Source: an uncultured Collinsella sp. (GTDB taxonomy: Bacteria > Actinomycetota > Coriobacteriia > Coriobacteriales > Coriobacteriaceae). From it: 64,000 nucleotides of DNA. Positions 8,817 to 19,394 of the stretch are shown here, piece after piece (the stretch's first letter is position 1; every line of letters begins with the position of its first letter). The DNA lies in the NCBI GenBank assembly GCA_900551365.1, contig URVZ01000001.1, forward strand, positions 46,712 through 110,711, given 5' to 3'. The notes beneath the pieces are model-generated. The model saw only the letters and a program-made list of their open reading frames with translations. It searched no databases and was not told the DNA's origin. Position numbers and translations under genes: made by a program.

Positions 8817-10913
8817 ATGGCAGACGCTAAGGATTTCCTGTTTGAGATCGGTACGGAGGAGATGCCCTCCGCGCCGCTGAACAATGCCGTCAAGCAGCTT
8901 GGCTCCATGATTGCCAAGGGTCTCGACGAGGCCGGTCTGGCCCACGGCGAGGTCCGTGTGATCTCGAGCCCGCGCCGCCTGGCTGCGCTCGTGGCTAACG
9001 TCGCCACCGCGACCGATGAAGTCCATGAGGTCAAGCGTGGCCCCTCGGCCAACATTGCCTTCGACGCTGACGGTAACGCCACCAAGGCCGCCCAGGGCTT
9101 CGCCCGCAAGTGCGGTGTGGCTGCCGAGGACCTGGTCCGTCGCGAGGATACCGACGGCCGCGAGTACGTGTTCGCCGAGAAGAACATTCCCTCCGCACCG
9201 GCTACGCCGATTCTGACCGCTCTGTGCGAGAAGACCATCGCCGGTCTGCAGTGGCCCAACTACCGCTCCCAGCGCTGGGGCCACGAGCACGCCACGTTCG
9301 TGCGTCCGGTCCGTTGGATCTGCTGCCTTCTGGGCGAGGACGTTGTGCCCGTGTCGTTTGCCGACGTGACGAGTGGCAACACCACGCGTGGTCATCGCGT
9401 GCTTGGCCCCGGTGACCATGTGGTCGCCAGCCCCGCCGTCTACGAGCAGGTGCTCGAGGACGCCGGCGTGCTTTCTGCCGAGCGCCGTCGCGAGGCCATC
9501 CTTGCCGGTATCGCCGAGGTCGAGGCTGCCCGTCCCGGCTGCCATGTCGATACGCCCAAGAAGGTCTTTGAGGAGGTCATCAACCTCTGCGAGTGGCCGA
9601 CGGTGCTCGTCGGGACCTTCGATGAGGAGTTCCTCAAGGTCCCGCACGAGATCATCTGCGAGTCCATGCTCACCAACCAGCGCTACTTCCCGATCTATGA
9701 CGGCGAGGGCAAGCTCACGCGTGAGTTCGTGGTCGTCTCCAACAGCAAGCCCGAGAACGCCGAGCGCGTGATCGACGGCAACGAGCGCGTTGTGCGTGCC
9801 CGTCTGGACGATGCCAAGTTCTTCTACGAGGAGGACCTGAAGATCTCCCTCGACGAGTTCCGCGAGCGTCTGGCCAAGGTCGCCTTCCAGGAGAAGCTCG
9901 GTAGCGTGCTCGCCAAGTCCGAGCGCATCGAGCAGCTCGCGCTCGCTATTGCCCGTGAGGCACACCTGGGTGCTCACCTGGCAGCCGATGCCGCTCGCGC
10001 CGCGCACCTGTGCAAGGCCGACTTGGTATCCAACGCCGTCGTCGAGTTCACGAGCCAGCAGGGCGTGATGGGCGGTTACTACGCCACCGCGATGGGGGAG
10101 AACGATGAGGTCGCCCACGCCATTCGCGATCATTATCGTCCCCGCTTTGCCGGTGACGAGCTGCCCGAGGGCACCGCTGGCTGCATCGTGGCCTGCGCCG
10201 ACAAGCTCGATACCATCGCCGGTATCTTTGCCATTGGCGAGCCCCCGACCGGCTCCTCCGATCCCTACGCGCTGCGTCGTGCCGCTATCGGCATCATCAA
10301 CATCCTGCGCGACCGTCTGCCGATCGATCCCACGTCGCTTATCGACTTTGCCCTTGAGCTCTATAGCGAGCAGGGTATCGAGTTCGACGCCGCCGAGGTC
10401 GCTCAGCAGGTTCGCGACTTCTTCCACGGCCGTCTGGTGAGCATGGCCCGCGACGAAAAGATCCCGGCCGATACCGTTGCCGCCGTCTCCGCGGTGCACA
10501 TCATCGCCCCGTCCGTCTTCTTCGCCCGCTGCGCCGCCCTCGACGAGGCCCGCAAGAACGACGCTGAGACGTTCGATAACCTGGCGACCGCCTATGCCCG
10601 CGCCGCGCACATCTCCAAGCCCGAGCTGGGCGCGGAGTACGACCGCGCCCTGATGGGCGAGGTCGAGCTCGCGCTTGCCGATGCCTCCGAGGCTGCTCAG
10701 ACCGCTGTCGACGCCGCCCTTGCTGCCGAGGATTACCCGGCCGCATTTGCCGCCCTTGCCGCCCTGCGCGCCCCCATCGACCGCTTCTTCGACGAGGTCA
10801 TGGTCATGGATAAGGACGAGCAGCTTCGCGATAATCGCCTTAAGCTGCTCAACCGCTTCGAGGCCGTTTTCTCCGGCATCGCAAACATCGGTGAGCTTGC
10901 TCGCAAAAAGTAA
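8817..10913 (+). CDS. glyS: Glycyl-tRNA synthetase beta subunit
   Basis: This 698-residue tRNA-binding partner of GlyQ is required for the heterotetramer. The N-terminus FLFEIGTEEMPSAPL is diagnostic, followed by ISSPRRLAALV and the HD-like core FTSQQGVMGGYYA. The C-terminal region ends with VMVMDKDEQLRDNRLKLL, typical of the anticodon-binding part. It is co-transcribed with glyQ at a 3-bp gap. Confidence 0.97.
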   Translation: MADAKDFLFEIGTEEMPSAPLNNAVKQLGSMIAKGLDEAGLAHGEVRVISSPRRLAALVANVATATDEVHEVKRGPSANIAFDADGNATKAAQGFARKCGVAAEDLVRREDTDGREYVFAEKNIPSAPATPILTALCEKTIAGLQWPNYRSQRWGHEHATFVRPVRWICCLLGEDVVPVSFADVTSGNTTRGHRVLGPGDHVVASPAVYEQVLEDAGVLSAERRREAILAGIAEVEAARPGCHVDTPKKVFEEVINLCEWPTVLVGTFDEEFLKVPHEIICESMLTNQRYFPIYDGEGKLTREFVVVSNSKPENAERVIDGNERVVRARLDDAKFFYEEDLKISLDEFRERLAKVAFQEKLGSVLAKSERIEQLALAIAREAHLGAHLAADAARAAHLCKADLVSNAVVEFTSQQGVMGGYYATAMGENDEVAHAIRDHYRPRFAGDELPEGTAGCIVACADKLDTIAGIFAIGEPPTGSSDPYALRRAAIGIINILRDRLPIDPTSLIDFALELYSEQGIEFDAAEVAQQVRDFFHGRLVSMARDEKIPADTVAAVSAVHIIAPSVFFARCAALDEARKNDAETFDNLATAYARAAHISKPELGAEYDRALMGEVELALADASEAAQTAVDAALAAEDYPAAFAALAALRAPIDRFFDEVMVMDKDEQLRDNRLKLLNRFEAVFSGIANIGELARKK

Positions 10914-10947
10914 GCCAGCCTGCGCATAAGCGCAAAAGGAGCCCCGC

Positions 10948-11814
10948 ATGGATTGCCCGGTCACCGCTCGTCCCACCGTTATCGTTATCTCCGACTCGCT
11001 CGGTGATACCGCTTGTGAGGTGGTGCTTGCGGCGTCCGGGCAATTTGATGAAGGGGCTTTTCGTCTCTTGCGCCTGCCCAAGGTGAACTCGGTGGAGCAG
11101 GTCAAGTCGTTTGTGGGTCCGCGCGTCGATGCCGATCATCGCGATATTGCCGTGTTCCACACCATTGTCGATCCGGCGCTTCGCGCCCGTGTGCTCGATT
11201 ACCTGGGCATGCTGCATATCCGTTCGGTCGACCTGATCGGCCCGACGCTCGCCGTGCTGTCGTCGCTCATCGGTGTGCCGCCCAAGGGCGTTGCGGGCGT
11301 GATTCACAAGACCGATGACCGCTATTTCCATCGTATCGAGGCCATGGAGTATTTCGTTGAGCACGATGACGGGCGCGGCTGCGACGATCTGTCGGGTGCC
11401 GATATCGTGCTGCTGGGCGTATCGCGTACGTCCAAGACGCCGCTGTCGATGTATTTGGCCTATCAGGGCTACAAGGTCGCCAATGTCCCACTGGCGCATG
11501 GCATGGAGCCGCCCAAGTCGATTTACGAGGTCGACCCGATGCGCCTGTTCGGCCTGATTTCGACCGTCGATGTGATTTCCGAAATTCGCGATAGCCGCTT
11601 GGGCGATGACTACGCTCGTGCCGTTGCCGGCTCCTATGCCGAGCCTGAGAGCGTGCACAGCGAGCTCGAGGACGCCCGTGCGCTCATGAAGCGCCTAGGC
11701 TGCTTTGTGGTGCGTACCGACGGCAAGGCCATCGAGGAAAGCGCAGCCGAGATCATTAGCCACTTGGAGGAAATCCAAGAAGCCCGTGCCCGCCGCGCCG
11801 CCCGTCGAGCCTAA
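10948..11814 (+). CDS. ppsR: Pyruvate, phosphate dikinase regulatory protein (DUF299 kinase/phosphotransferase)
   Basis: This is a bifunctional enzyme that inactivates PPDK by ADP-dependent threonine phosphorylation and reactivates it with phosphate. The N-terminus IVISDSLGDTACEVVLAA and the P-loop-like LLGVSRTSKTPLSMYLA are the family signatures, and the 288-residue length is usual. Its target ppdK starts 249 bp downstream, which supports PPDK over PEP synthase as substrate. AAAAGGAG precedes the ATG. The region between the two genes contains candidate promoters, so ppdK can be controlled separately. Confidence 0.93.
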   Translation: MDCPVTARPTVIVISDSLGDTACEVVLAASGQFDEGAFRLLRLPKVNSVEQVKSFVGPRVDADHRDIAVFHTIVDPALRARVLDYLGMLHIRSVDLIGPTLAVLSSLIGVPPKGVAGVIHKTDDRYFHRIEAMEYFVEHDDGRGCDDLSGADIVLLGVSRTSKTPLSMYLAYQGYKVANVPLAHGMEPPKSIYEVDPMRLFGLISTVDVISEIRDSRLGDDYARAVAGSYAEPESVHSELEDARALMKRLGCFVVRTDGKAIEESAAEIISHLEEIQEARARRAARRA

Positions 11815-11858
11815 TAGTAGCAGCATTTTGATAAAGCGATTTAGCAAAAATATCGCAT

Positions 11859-11888
11859 CTGACCTGCACTTTCTTACAGTGGTATATT
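11859..11888 (+). promoter_or_regulatory. Candidate distal promoter of ppdK
   Basis: CTGACC (11859-11864), an 18-bp spacer and TATATT (11883-11888) resemble a sigma-A promoter. The TTTACC repeats start 15 bases downstream, so they would lie around or just after the predicted start. Confidence 0.4.
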
Positions 11889-11903
11889 CATAAGGTAACC
11901 ACC

Positions 11904-11941
11904 TTTACCTACCGTTTACCGCCAGTTTTAGCACGTTTACC
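11904..11941 (+). repeat. Three phased TTTACC direct repeats upstream of ppdK
   Basis: TTTACC occurs at 11904-11909, 11915-11920 and 11936-11941, with start-to-start spacings of 11 and 21 bp, close to one and two helical turns. The last two share the longer CGTTTACC. This fits a set of operator half-sites on one face of the DNA. Confidence 0.5.
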
Positions 11942-11982
11942 AAACCGCGCATCCTCTGCTTAAGCCCGCTCAAAACCCGCCG

Positions 11983-11988
11983 TATAGT
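11983..11988 (+). promoter_or_regulatory. Candidate proximal -10 box of ppdK
   Basis: TATAGT lies 75 bases upstream of the ppdK start codon. The -35 position (TTAAGC near 11960) is weak. A small CCCGC-ATTTG-GCGGG hairpin follows in the leader. Confidence 0.35.
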
Positions 11989-12063
11989 TCCCTCACGGCC
12001 CGCATTTGGCGGGTCGATTCGTTACCACGGTCGTGCGCGTAAGTGCATGAAAGGGGAAGTATC

Positions 12064-14814
<2,751 letters not shown>

Positions 14815-14855
14815 CGTTTTGGGTTCAGACGCCTAACGTAACCCCCCCCTTCATG

Positions 14856-14883
14856 CCGTCCGTCTCATTCGTGAGGCGGACGG
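14856..14883 (+). terminator. Terminator-like hairpin after ppdK
   Basis: CCGTCCGTCTCA pairs with TGAGGCGGACGG around a TTCG loop. The following TTATCATG is a poor T-run, so termination may be partial. Confidence 0.6.
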
Positions 14884-14929
14884 TTATCATGTGCGGGTTT
14901 TGTCTTTTTGTCTGCGTAAAAAATTGTTC

Positions 14930-14957
14930 TTGCAGCAGAAACCCGCGCGTGTATACT
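14930..14957 (+). promoter_or_regulatory. Promoter of rplS
   Basis: TTGCAG (14930-14935), a 16-bp spacer and TATACT (14952-14957) form a strong match. The predicted start near 14964 gives a leader of about 63 bases. Confidence 0.7.
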
Positions 14958-14978
14958 CGAATACGTTTGTTCAACTAC

Positions 14979-15002
14979 GTGCCGGCCAGAGTGGTACGGC
15001 AC
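14979..15002 (+). promoter_or_regulatory. Stem-loop in the rplS leader
   Basis: GTGCCG (14979-14984) pairs with CGGCAC (14997-15002) around a 12-base loop, 25 bases before the ATG. Ribosomal-protein leaders often bind their own product. Here that is inference only; no known L19 leader consensus could be checked. Confidence 0.4.
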
Positions 15003-15026
15003 CTCTAGAAGAGTAAGGAATTGCAC

Positions 15027-15368
15027 ATGGATTACATCCGCGCAATCGAGCGTCAGCAGATCCGCGAGGACATTCCTCAGGTTCGCGTCGCCGACAACGT
15101 CAAGGTTCACTACCGCATTAAGGAAGGCGACCGCGAGCGCATCCAGGTCTTCCAGGGCGACGTCATCCGCATGGCCGGCGCCGGTGCCCGCGAGACCTTC
15201 ACCGTCCGCAAGATGTCCTTCGGTGTCGGTGTTGAGCGTACCTTCCCGCTTCACAGCCCCAAGATCGCCAAGCTCGAGGTCGTTCGTCATGGTCGCGTCC
15301 GTCGCGCCAAGCTGTACTACCTACGCGACAAGGTGGGCAAGGCTGCTCGCATCCCCGAGAAGCGCTAA
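15027..15368 (+). CDS. rplS: 50S ribosomal protein L19
   Basis: L19 lies at the 30S-50S interface. The sequence [38 protein letters not shown] and [18 protein letters not shown] match the family. The ATG at 15027 gives 113 residues, and AAGGA lies upstream. TTG at 15021 is possible but would add only two residues. The gene has its own strong promoter and terminator, so it is probably monocistronic. Confidence 0.97.
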   Translation: MDYIRAIERQQIREDIPQVRVADNVKVHYRIKEGDRERIQVFQGDVIRMAGAGARETFTVRKMSFGVGVERTFPLHSPKIAKLEVVRHGRVRRAKLYYLRDKVGKAARIPEKR

Positions 15369-15402
15369 GAAGATCGCAGCGTCTGTCCACTCGTTTGGAC
15401 GT

Positions 15403-15433
15403 AAGGGTCACCTTCGGGTGGCCCTTCTTTTTA
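15403..15433 (+). terminator. Rho-independent terminator after rplS
   Basis: AAGGGTCACC pairs with GGTGGCCCTT around TTCG and is followed by CTTTTT. Strong. Confidence 0.92.
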
Positions 15434-15461
15434 TCTGATTTGCATGCAAGGAGGGCCTGGT

Positions 15462-16250
15462 ATGGCCAATATGACGAGCTCGGTTTCGGCATCGCAGGTT
15501 GCCGGAGAGCTGGCGAGCGCAACGTTTGAGGAGATCCCCGCCCTCGTGGAGCATTATCGCGAGGACCCGCGCCAGCAGGTGATCAAGGCTTGTGAACGCG
15601 CCCTCAAACGCCATTCCAAAGAGGTTGCCGAGCGCGAGCGCGTCAATGGCATGTACGAGCTTATGCATGAGCTTGGCGGCGATGGGGTGGTCGTTGGTGT
15701 CGACGAGGTGGGCCGTGGCTCGGTAGCGGGTCCCTTAACCGTGTGTGCCGTGTGCCTTCCCATGGAGCCGCGCGTCTGGGGCATCAACGATTCCAAAAAG
15801 CTCACGCCGGCGCGCCGCGAGCTGCTCTCTGTGAAGATTGCCGAGGTGGCGACGGCGATTGGTTTTTGCCATATCGCGCCTAAGGATATCGATGAGATGG
15901 GTATGGCCCGCGCCATCCGCGTTGCCGTCGCGGGCGCCGTGGCCGATACGGGACTTGAACCCGACTGCGTCCTCATGGATGGCAACCCCTTGGGCGCCGT
16001 TCCCAATGAGCGCGACGTGGTGAAGGGCGATGCCAAGATCGCCTGTATCGCCGCGGCGTCCATCATGGCCAAGGTCACGCGTGACGAGATGATGGTCGAG
16101 TACGACGCCGAGTACCCCGAGTACCATCTGGCCGAGTCGAAGGGCTATGCGAGCCCCGAGCACATCGAGGCCATTCGCAAACATGGACTTTGTCCGCTGC
16201 ACCGCGTGAGCTTTTGCGGAAACTTTCTGCAGACTGAGCGCCTTTTCTAG
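15462..16250 (+). CDS. rnhB: Ribonuclease HII
   Basis: It cleaves RNA in RNA-DNA hybrids and removes misincorporated ribonucleotides. The catalytic motif is GVDEVGRGSVAGPL, with further acidic residues in INDSKKLTPARRE and PDCVLMDGNPLG. A roughly 75-residue N-terminal helical region, as in Firmicute RNase HII, precedes the core. I chose the ATG at 15462 because AAGGAGG sits 7 bases upstream; the ATG at 15444 lies before that site. It has 262 residues. The position after rplS is conserved. Confidence 0.95.
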   Translation: MANMTSSVSASQVAGELASATFEEIPALVEHYREDPRQQVIKACERALKRHSKEVAERERVNGMYELMHELGGDGVVVGVDEVGRGSVAGPLTVCAVCLPMEPRVWGINDSKKLTPARRELLSVKIAEVATAIGFCHIAPKDIDEMGMARAIRVAVAGAVADTGLEPDCVLMDGNPLGAVPNERDVVKGDAKIACIAAASIMAKVTRDEMMVEYDAEYPEYHLAESKGYASPEHIEAIRKHGLCPLHRVSFCGNFLQTERLF

Positions 16251-16299
16251 GTCAATTGTGGAGACAGGGACCTCTGGGGTTTTATAAACCTGCTGGTAG

Positions 16300-16341
16300 C
16301 GGGCCGTATGCAACACCATTGCTGCGTACGGCCCGTTTTTT
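16300..16341 (+). terminator. Rho-independent terminator after rnhB
   Basis: CGGGCCGTATGCA pairs with TGCGTACGGCCCG and is followed by TTTTTT. This is a very strong hairpin. It separates rnhB from the competence operon, whose 20-bp element begins 8 bases later. Confidence 0.93.
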
Positions 16342-16348
16342 GACGGCA

Positions 16349-16368
16349 TTTGGTCAGCTTTTGGTTTG
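16349..16368 (+). promoter_or_regulatory. Competence-associated 20-bp element, copy A (upstream of yraN-comM-dprA)
   Basis: The sequence TTTGGTCAGCTTTTGGTTTG recurs base for base at 44897-44916, upstream of comEA-comEC. It contains two TTTGGT repeats that start 11 bp apart. Seventy-one bases separate it from the yraN ATG. No clear sigma-A -10 box follows. Its role as an activator site is inferred from the two shared gene contexts. Confidence 0.6.
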
Positions 16369-16439
16369 CTTCCGGTACTTACCCGCATGAAAGGTGCTCT
16401 CATCATCGGGGCAATGCAGTGTGCGGGAAAGGAGACCCC

Positions 16440-16925
16440 ATGAGTGCCGCAAGCAAAAAGAGTAAGACGCAGCAGCTCAAGGAGTGTTGGGAAAACGGCA
16501 AGCTCGACTGCGGGGCGATGACGCCCGAGTTTATCAAGGGACTCAGTCCTCGCGAGCTGGGCATGCTGGGCGAGCTGATCACCATCGACTACTTTAACGA
16601 GCGCGGCTACACCTTGCTGGAGCAGGGTTATCGTTGCACCGAGGGCGAGGCCGACCTGGTGCTGCTCGATGAGCTCGACGATGTCGTGGTGATGGCCGAG
16701 GTCAAGACCAGACGCGTTGCGCTGGATTGCAGCACGCGGGTCTTTCCCGAGGAGGCCGTGGACGCCCAAAAGCAACGTCGCTACCGCCGCATCGCAAGTT
16801 GCTATCTCATGGAGCATTATCCGCTCAAGGCGATTCGCTTCGATGCCGTGGGCGTTACCATTCGCGGCGGGCATATCGCCGAGATCGAGCACCAGTGCAA
16901 CGCGTTCGATTGGCAGGTGTCGTGA
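16440..16925 (+). CDS. yraN: YraN/UPF0102 family nuclease-like protein
   Basis: This is a 161-residue member of the predicted PD-(D/E)XK nuclease family that often sits next to comM and dprA. The catalytic-type residues are seen in GEADLVLLD and VVMAEVKTRR. Before them come GELITIDYFNERGYTLLEQ and about 40 extra N-terminal residues rich in Lys and Ser. The ATG at 16440 has GGAAAGGAG upstream. The last base of its TGA is the first base of the comM ATG. Its molecular role is not established in the family; the link to DNA uptake is from context. Confidence 0.88.
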   Translation: MSAASKKSKTQQLKECWENGKLDCGAMTPEFIKGLSPRELGMLGELITIDYFNERGYTLLEQGYRCTEGEADLVLLDELDDVVVMAEVKTRRVALDCSTRVFPEEAVDAQKQRRYRRIASCYLMEHYPLKAIRFDAVGVTIRGGHIAEIEHQCNAFDWQVS

Positions 16926-18448
16926 TGGCGTTCGAGACGTTTGCCGTTCACGCGGCCTGCATCCGCGGCGTCGAGGCGATTCCCGTCACGGTCGAGGTCT
17001 CGCTTGCCGGCGGCGTTCCGGGCATCCAGATGCTCGGCATACCGAGTATGGAGGTGATGGAGTCGCGCGGTCGTATTCGCTGCGCGATGCGCTCCGCCGG
17101 GTTCGAGATCCCGCGCTCGGGCATTACGGTCAATCTGGCGCCCGGCGATATCCGCAAGACCGGTAGCGGCTTTGATCTGCCCATCGCCATCGCGGTATTG
17201 GCGGCCGATGGGCAGATTCCCCGCGACAACCTCGATCGTTGTCTTATCGCTGGTGAGCTTGGCTTGGACGGTACGGTGCTTCCTGTCAAGGGCGAGGTGG
17301 CGTTTCAGTTATTGGCGCGTGATTTGGGGCTGTCCTTTATCGCCGGCAGGTCAGACCAGCATGTGCCACTCGCGGGCGTGGATTGCGGATTCATCGATCA
17401 TTTGTCTCAGCTTGCTCATGGTATGGGCGATGCCGCGCGGCACTACTTGGATTCCGAGGGCGTCGAAGCGACCTTTGAGCCTGAGCTCGACTATGCCGAC
17501 GTGCTGGGGCAGGAAGTCGCTAAACGCGGCATGGCGCTTGCGGCGGCAGGAGAACTCGGCTTGCTCATGATCGGGTCTCCGGGATCGGGCAAGACGATGC
17601 TCGCACGCCGTATGACCGGCATCCTGCCCGAGCTTTCCGTTGAGGATCAGCAGGAGGCACTGTGCATCCATTCGGTTTTGGGTGAGAACATTGATGGCTT
17701 GTTGGCGGGGCACCGCCCCTTCCGCAGTCCCCACCACAGTATTTCGACCGCAGGCCTTATCGGCGGCGGGCGCCCGGTGCACCCGGGTGAGATCAGCCTT
17801 GCTCATGGCGGCGTGCTCTTTTTGGACGAGCTTGCCGAGTTTCCCACTGGCGTGCTGCAGACGCTGCGTCAGCCCATCGAGCGCGGCTACGTGAGGATCG
17901 TACGCGTCGACGGGGCTTTTACCTTCCCGTCGCGCTTTCAGCTGCTGGCTGCGAGCAATCCCTGCCCCTGCGGCTTTTTGGGCGATCGCGAGGTGCCGTG
18001 TCGCTGCTCGGCGGCGATGGTCGAGCGCTATCGGTCTAAACTGCGCGGTCCTTTGGCCGACCGTATCGACATGATGATCGATGTGACCCGTCCCGACCCC
18101 CAAGTGATTATCGAGGGTGCGGAGGGCATGTCGTCGGCCGAGTTACGTGACTACGTTGTGCGCGGTCGCGCCTTTCGCGCTTGGCGCGAATCCCGCATGG
18201 ACGATGCGGATGCCGAGGCCGAGGATGACGAGACACGGTCCATTGACGGCGTCGTTTCGACCTTTGAGCTCGATGATGCGGCGGAGAAGTGTGTGCTCGG
18301 CCTGTCGAAGCGCACGCATCTCACAGGGCGTGGCATCGTGCGCCTTGTTCGCATTGCGCGCACGATCGCAGATGTCGCCGAGAGCGAGCAGGTGACGCAG
18401 GACCACGTGCTCGAGGCGGCGATGTACCAGGGAAGGAGGGACCAATGA
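16925..18448 (+). CDS. comM: ComM-type AAA+ helicase (YifB, magnesium-chelatase-like)
   Basis: ComM is a hexameric helicase that promotes branch migration during natural transformation. The N-terminal Lon-like fold starts AFETFAVHAACIRGVEAIPV and contains VNLAPGDIRKTGSGFDLPIA. The AAA+ core has Walker A GSPGSGKTML, then RPFRSPHHSIS, Walker B GGVLFLDELAEF, and a Cys cluster NPCPCGFLGD...CRC. The ATG at 16925 overlaps the yraN stop by one base; the frame is open further upstream but that part lies inside yraN. It has 507 residues, normal. It overlaps dprA by one to four bases. Confidence 0.94.
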   Translation: MAFETFAVHAACIRGVEAIPVTVEVSLAGGVPGIQMLGIPSMEVMESRGRIRCAMRSAGFEIPRSGITVNLAPGDIRKTGSGFDLPIAIAVLAADGQIPRDNLDRCLIAGELGLDGTVLPVKGEVAFQLLARDLGLSFIAGRSDQHVPLAGVDCGFIDHLSQLAHGMGDAARHYLDSEGVEATFEPELDYADVLGQEVAKRGMALAAAGELGLLMIGSPGSGKTMLARRMTGILPELSVEDQQEALCIHSVLGENIDGLLAGHRPFRSPHHSISTAGLIGGGRPVHPGEISLAHGGVLFLDELAEFPTGVLQTLRQPIERGYVRIVRVDGAFTFPSRFQLLAASNPCPCGFLGDREVPCRCSAAMVERYRSKLRGPLADRIDMMIDVTRPDPQVIIEGAEGMSSAELRDYVVRGRAFRAWRESRMDDADAEAEDDETRSIDGVVSTFELDDAAEKCVLGLSKRTHLTGRGIVRLVRIARTIADVAESEQVTQDHVLEAAMYQGRRDQ

Positions 18449-19380
18449 TGGCTGAGGGGACCTTCGAGCTGCATCCAGGTGACGCGTTGTATCCCGAGAC
18501 CGTTTTGGAGCTTTCTGATGTACCTCAGACGCTCTATGTGCGCGGCAACCCCGAGGCGCTTTCGACGCCTGCGCTCTCCATCATCGGTGCGCGAAAGGCC
18601 TCGCCGTATGGTCTTGCCGTGGCAGAGCTTGCGGCGAAGGTGGCGGTTGAGGCGGGAGTGACGGTAGTTTCGGGCGGTGCGGTCGGTTGTGACCAGGCCT
18701 CGGGTTGGGCTGCGGTCAACGCCGGCGGCAAACACGTTGTGGTGCTGGGGACGGGCGCCGACGTGGTCTACCCGCGTTCGAGCGCGGGGCTGATTACGCG
18801 CACGCTTGATACGGGTGGCGCGGTCGTGTCGATCTCTCCGTGGGGCATGGGTCCGCGCAAGTTCGCCTTTCCGCGCCGCAATCGCGTAATCGCGGCCCTG
18901 TCGCAAGCCCTCTTTGTATCCGAGGCGGGTATGCCTTCTGGGACGTTTTCCACAGCCGAGGCTGCTATGGATTTGGGGCGCGAACTTCTTGCCGTGCCGG
19001 GGTCGATCCTATCGCCCGAGTCGCGTGGCACGAATTACCTCATTGCGAACGGTGCCTGCTGCATCGTCGACGAGGAATCTATCGAGATGGCTATCTCACG
19101 CATCTACGGAACCCTGCGCTACTCGCGCCCCGATGCTCCCGGCATTGCCGACCTGGATCCAACGCAGCAGACCGTGATGCATGCGCTCATCGCCTCTCCG
19201 CTCAAGGTCGACGACATCGCGGCGCTCGTCTCGCTCGATGCTGTCGGCGTACTCAAACTCTTGGGTTCGCTTGAACTCGAGGGTCTTATCGAGCGCATGA
19301 TGGATGGAAGGTATGCGCCCTCCAAGTTTGCCCTTCACGCCCAGACACCCTTCGGTCACAATGGAAAACGTGTCAATTAG
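18448..19380 (+). CDS. dprA: DNA processing protein DprA
   Basis: DprA loads RecA onto incoming single-stranded DNA in natural transformation. The Rossmann-like core shows ALSIIGARKASPYG, VVSGGAVGCDQASGW and FPRRNRVIAALSQALFVSEA. A C-terminal winged-helix (about residues 240-295, VMHALIASPLKVDDIAALV) follows. GGAAGGAGGG sits 7 bases before ATG 18448; the ATG at 18445 would add one Met. The product has 310 residues. Two of the three clustered genes (comM, dprA) are known transformation functions. In Bacillus topA would come next; here trmFO follows directly. Confidence 0.95.
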   Translation: MAEGTFELHPGDALYPETVLELSDVPQTLYVRGNPEALSTPALSIIGARKASPYGLAVAELAAKVAVEAGVTVVSGGAVGCDQASGWAAVNAGGKHVVVLGTGADVVYPRSSAGLITRTLDTGGAVVSISPWGMGPRKFAFPRRNRVIAALSQALFVSEAGMPSGTFSTAEAAMDLGRELLAVPGSILSPESRGTNYLIANGACCIVDEESIEMAISRIYGTLRYSRPDAPGIADLDPTQQTVMHALIASPLKVDDIAALVSLDAVGVLKLLGSLELEGLIERMMDGRYAPSKFALHAQTPFGHNGKRVN

Positions 19381-19394
19381 AAAGGTGTTTGCAG

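Noticed and set aside
7911..11105. A 1064-codon open frame on the minus strand opposite glyQ and glyS
   Set aside because: It is the antisense shadow of two well-supported synthetase genes in GC-rich DNA. Its translation has no recognisable domain and the composition of a shadow frame.
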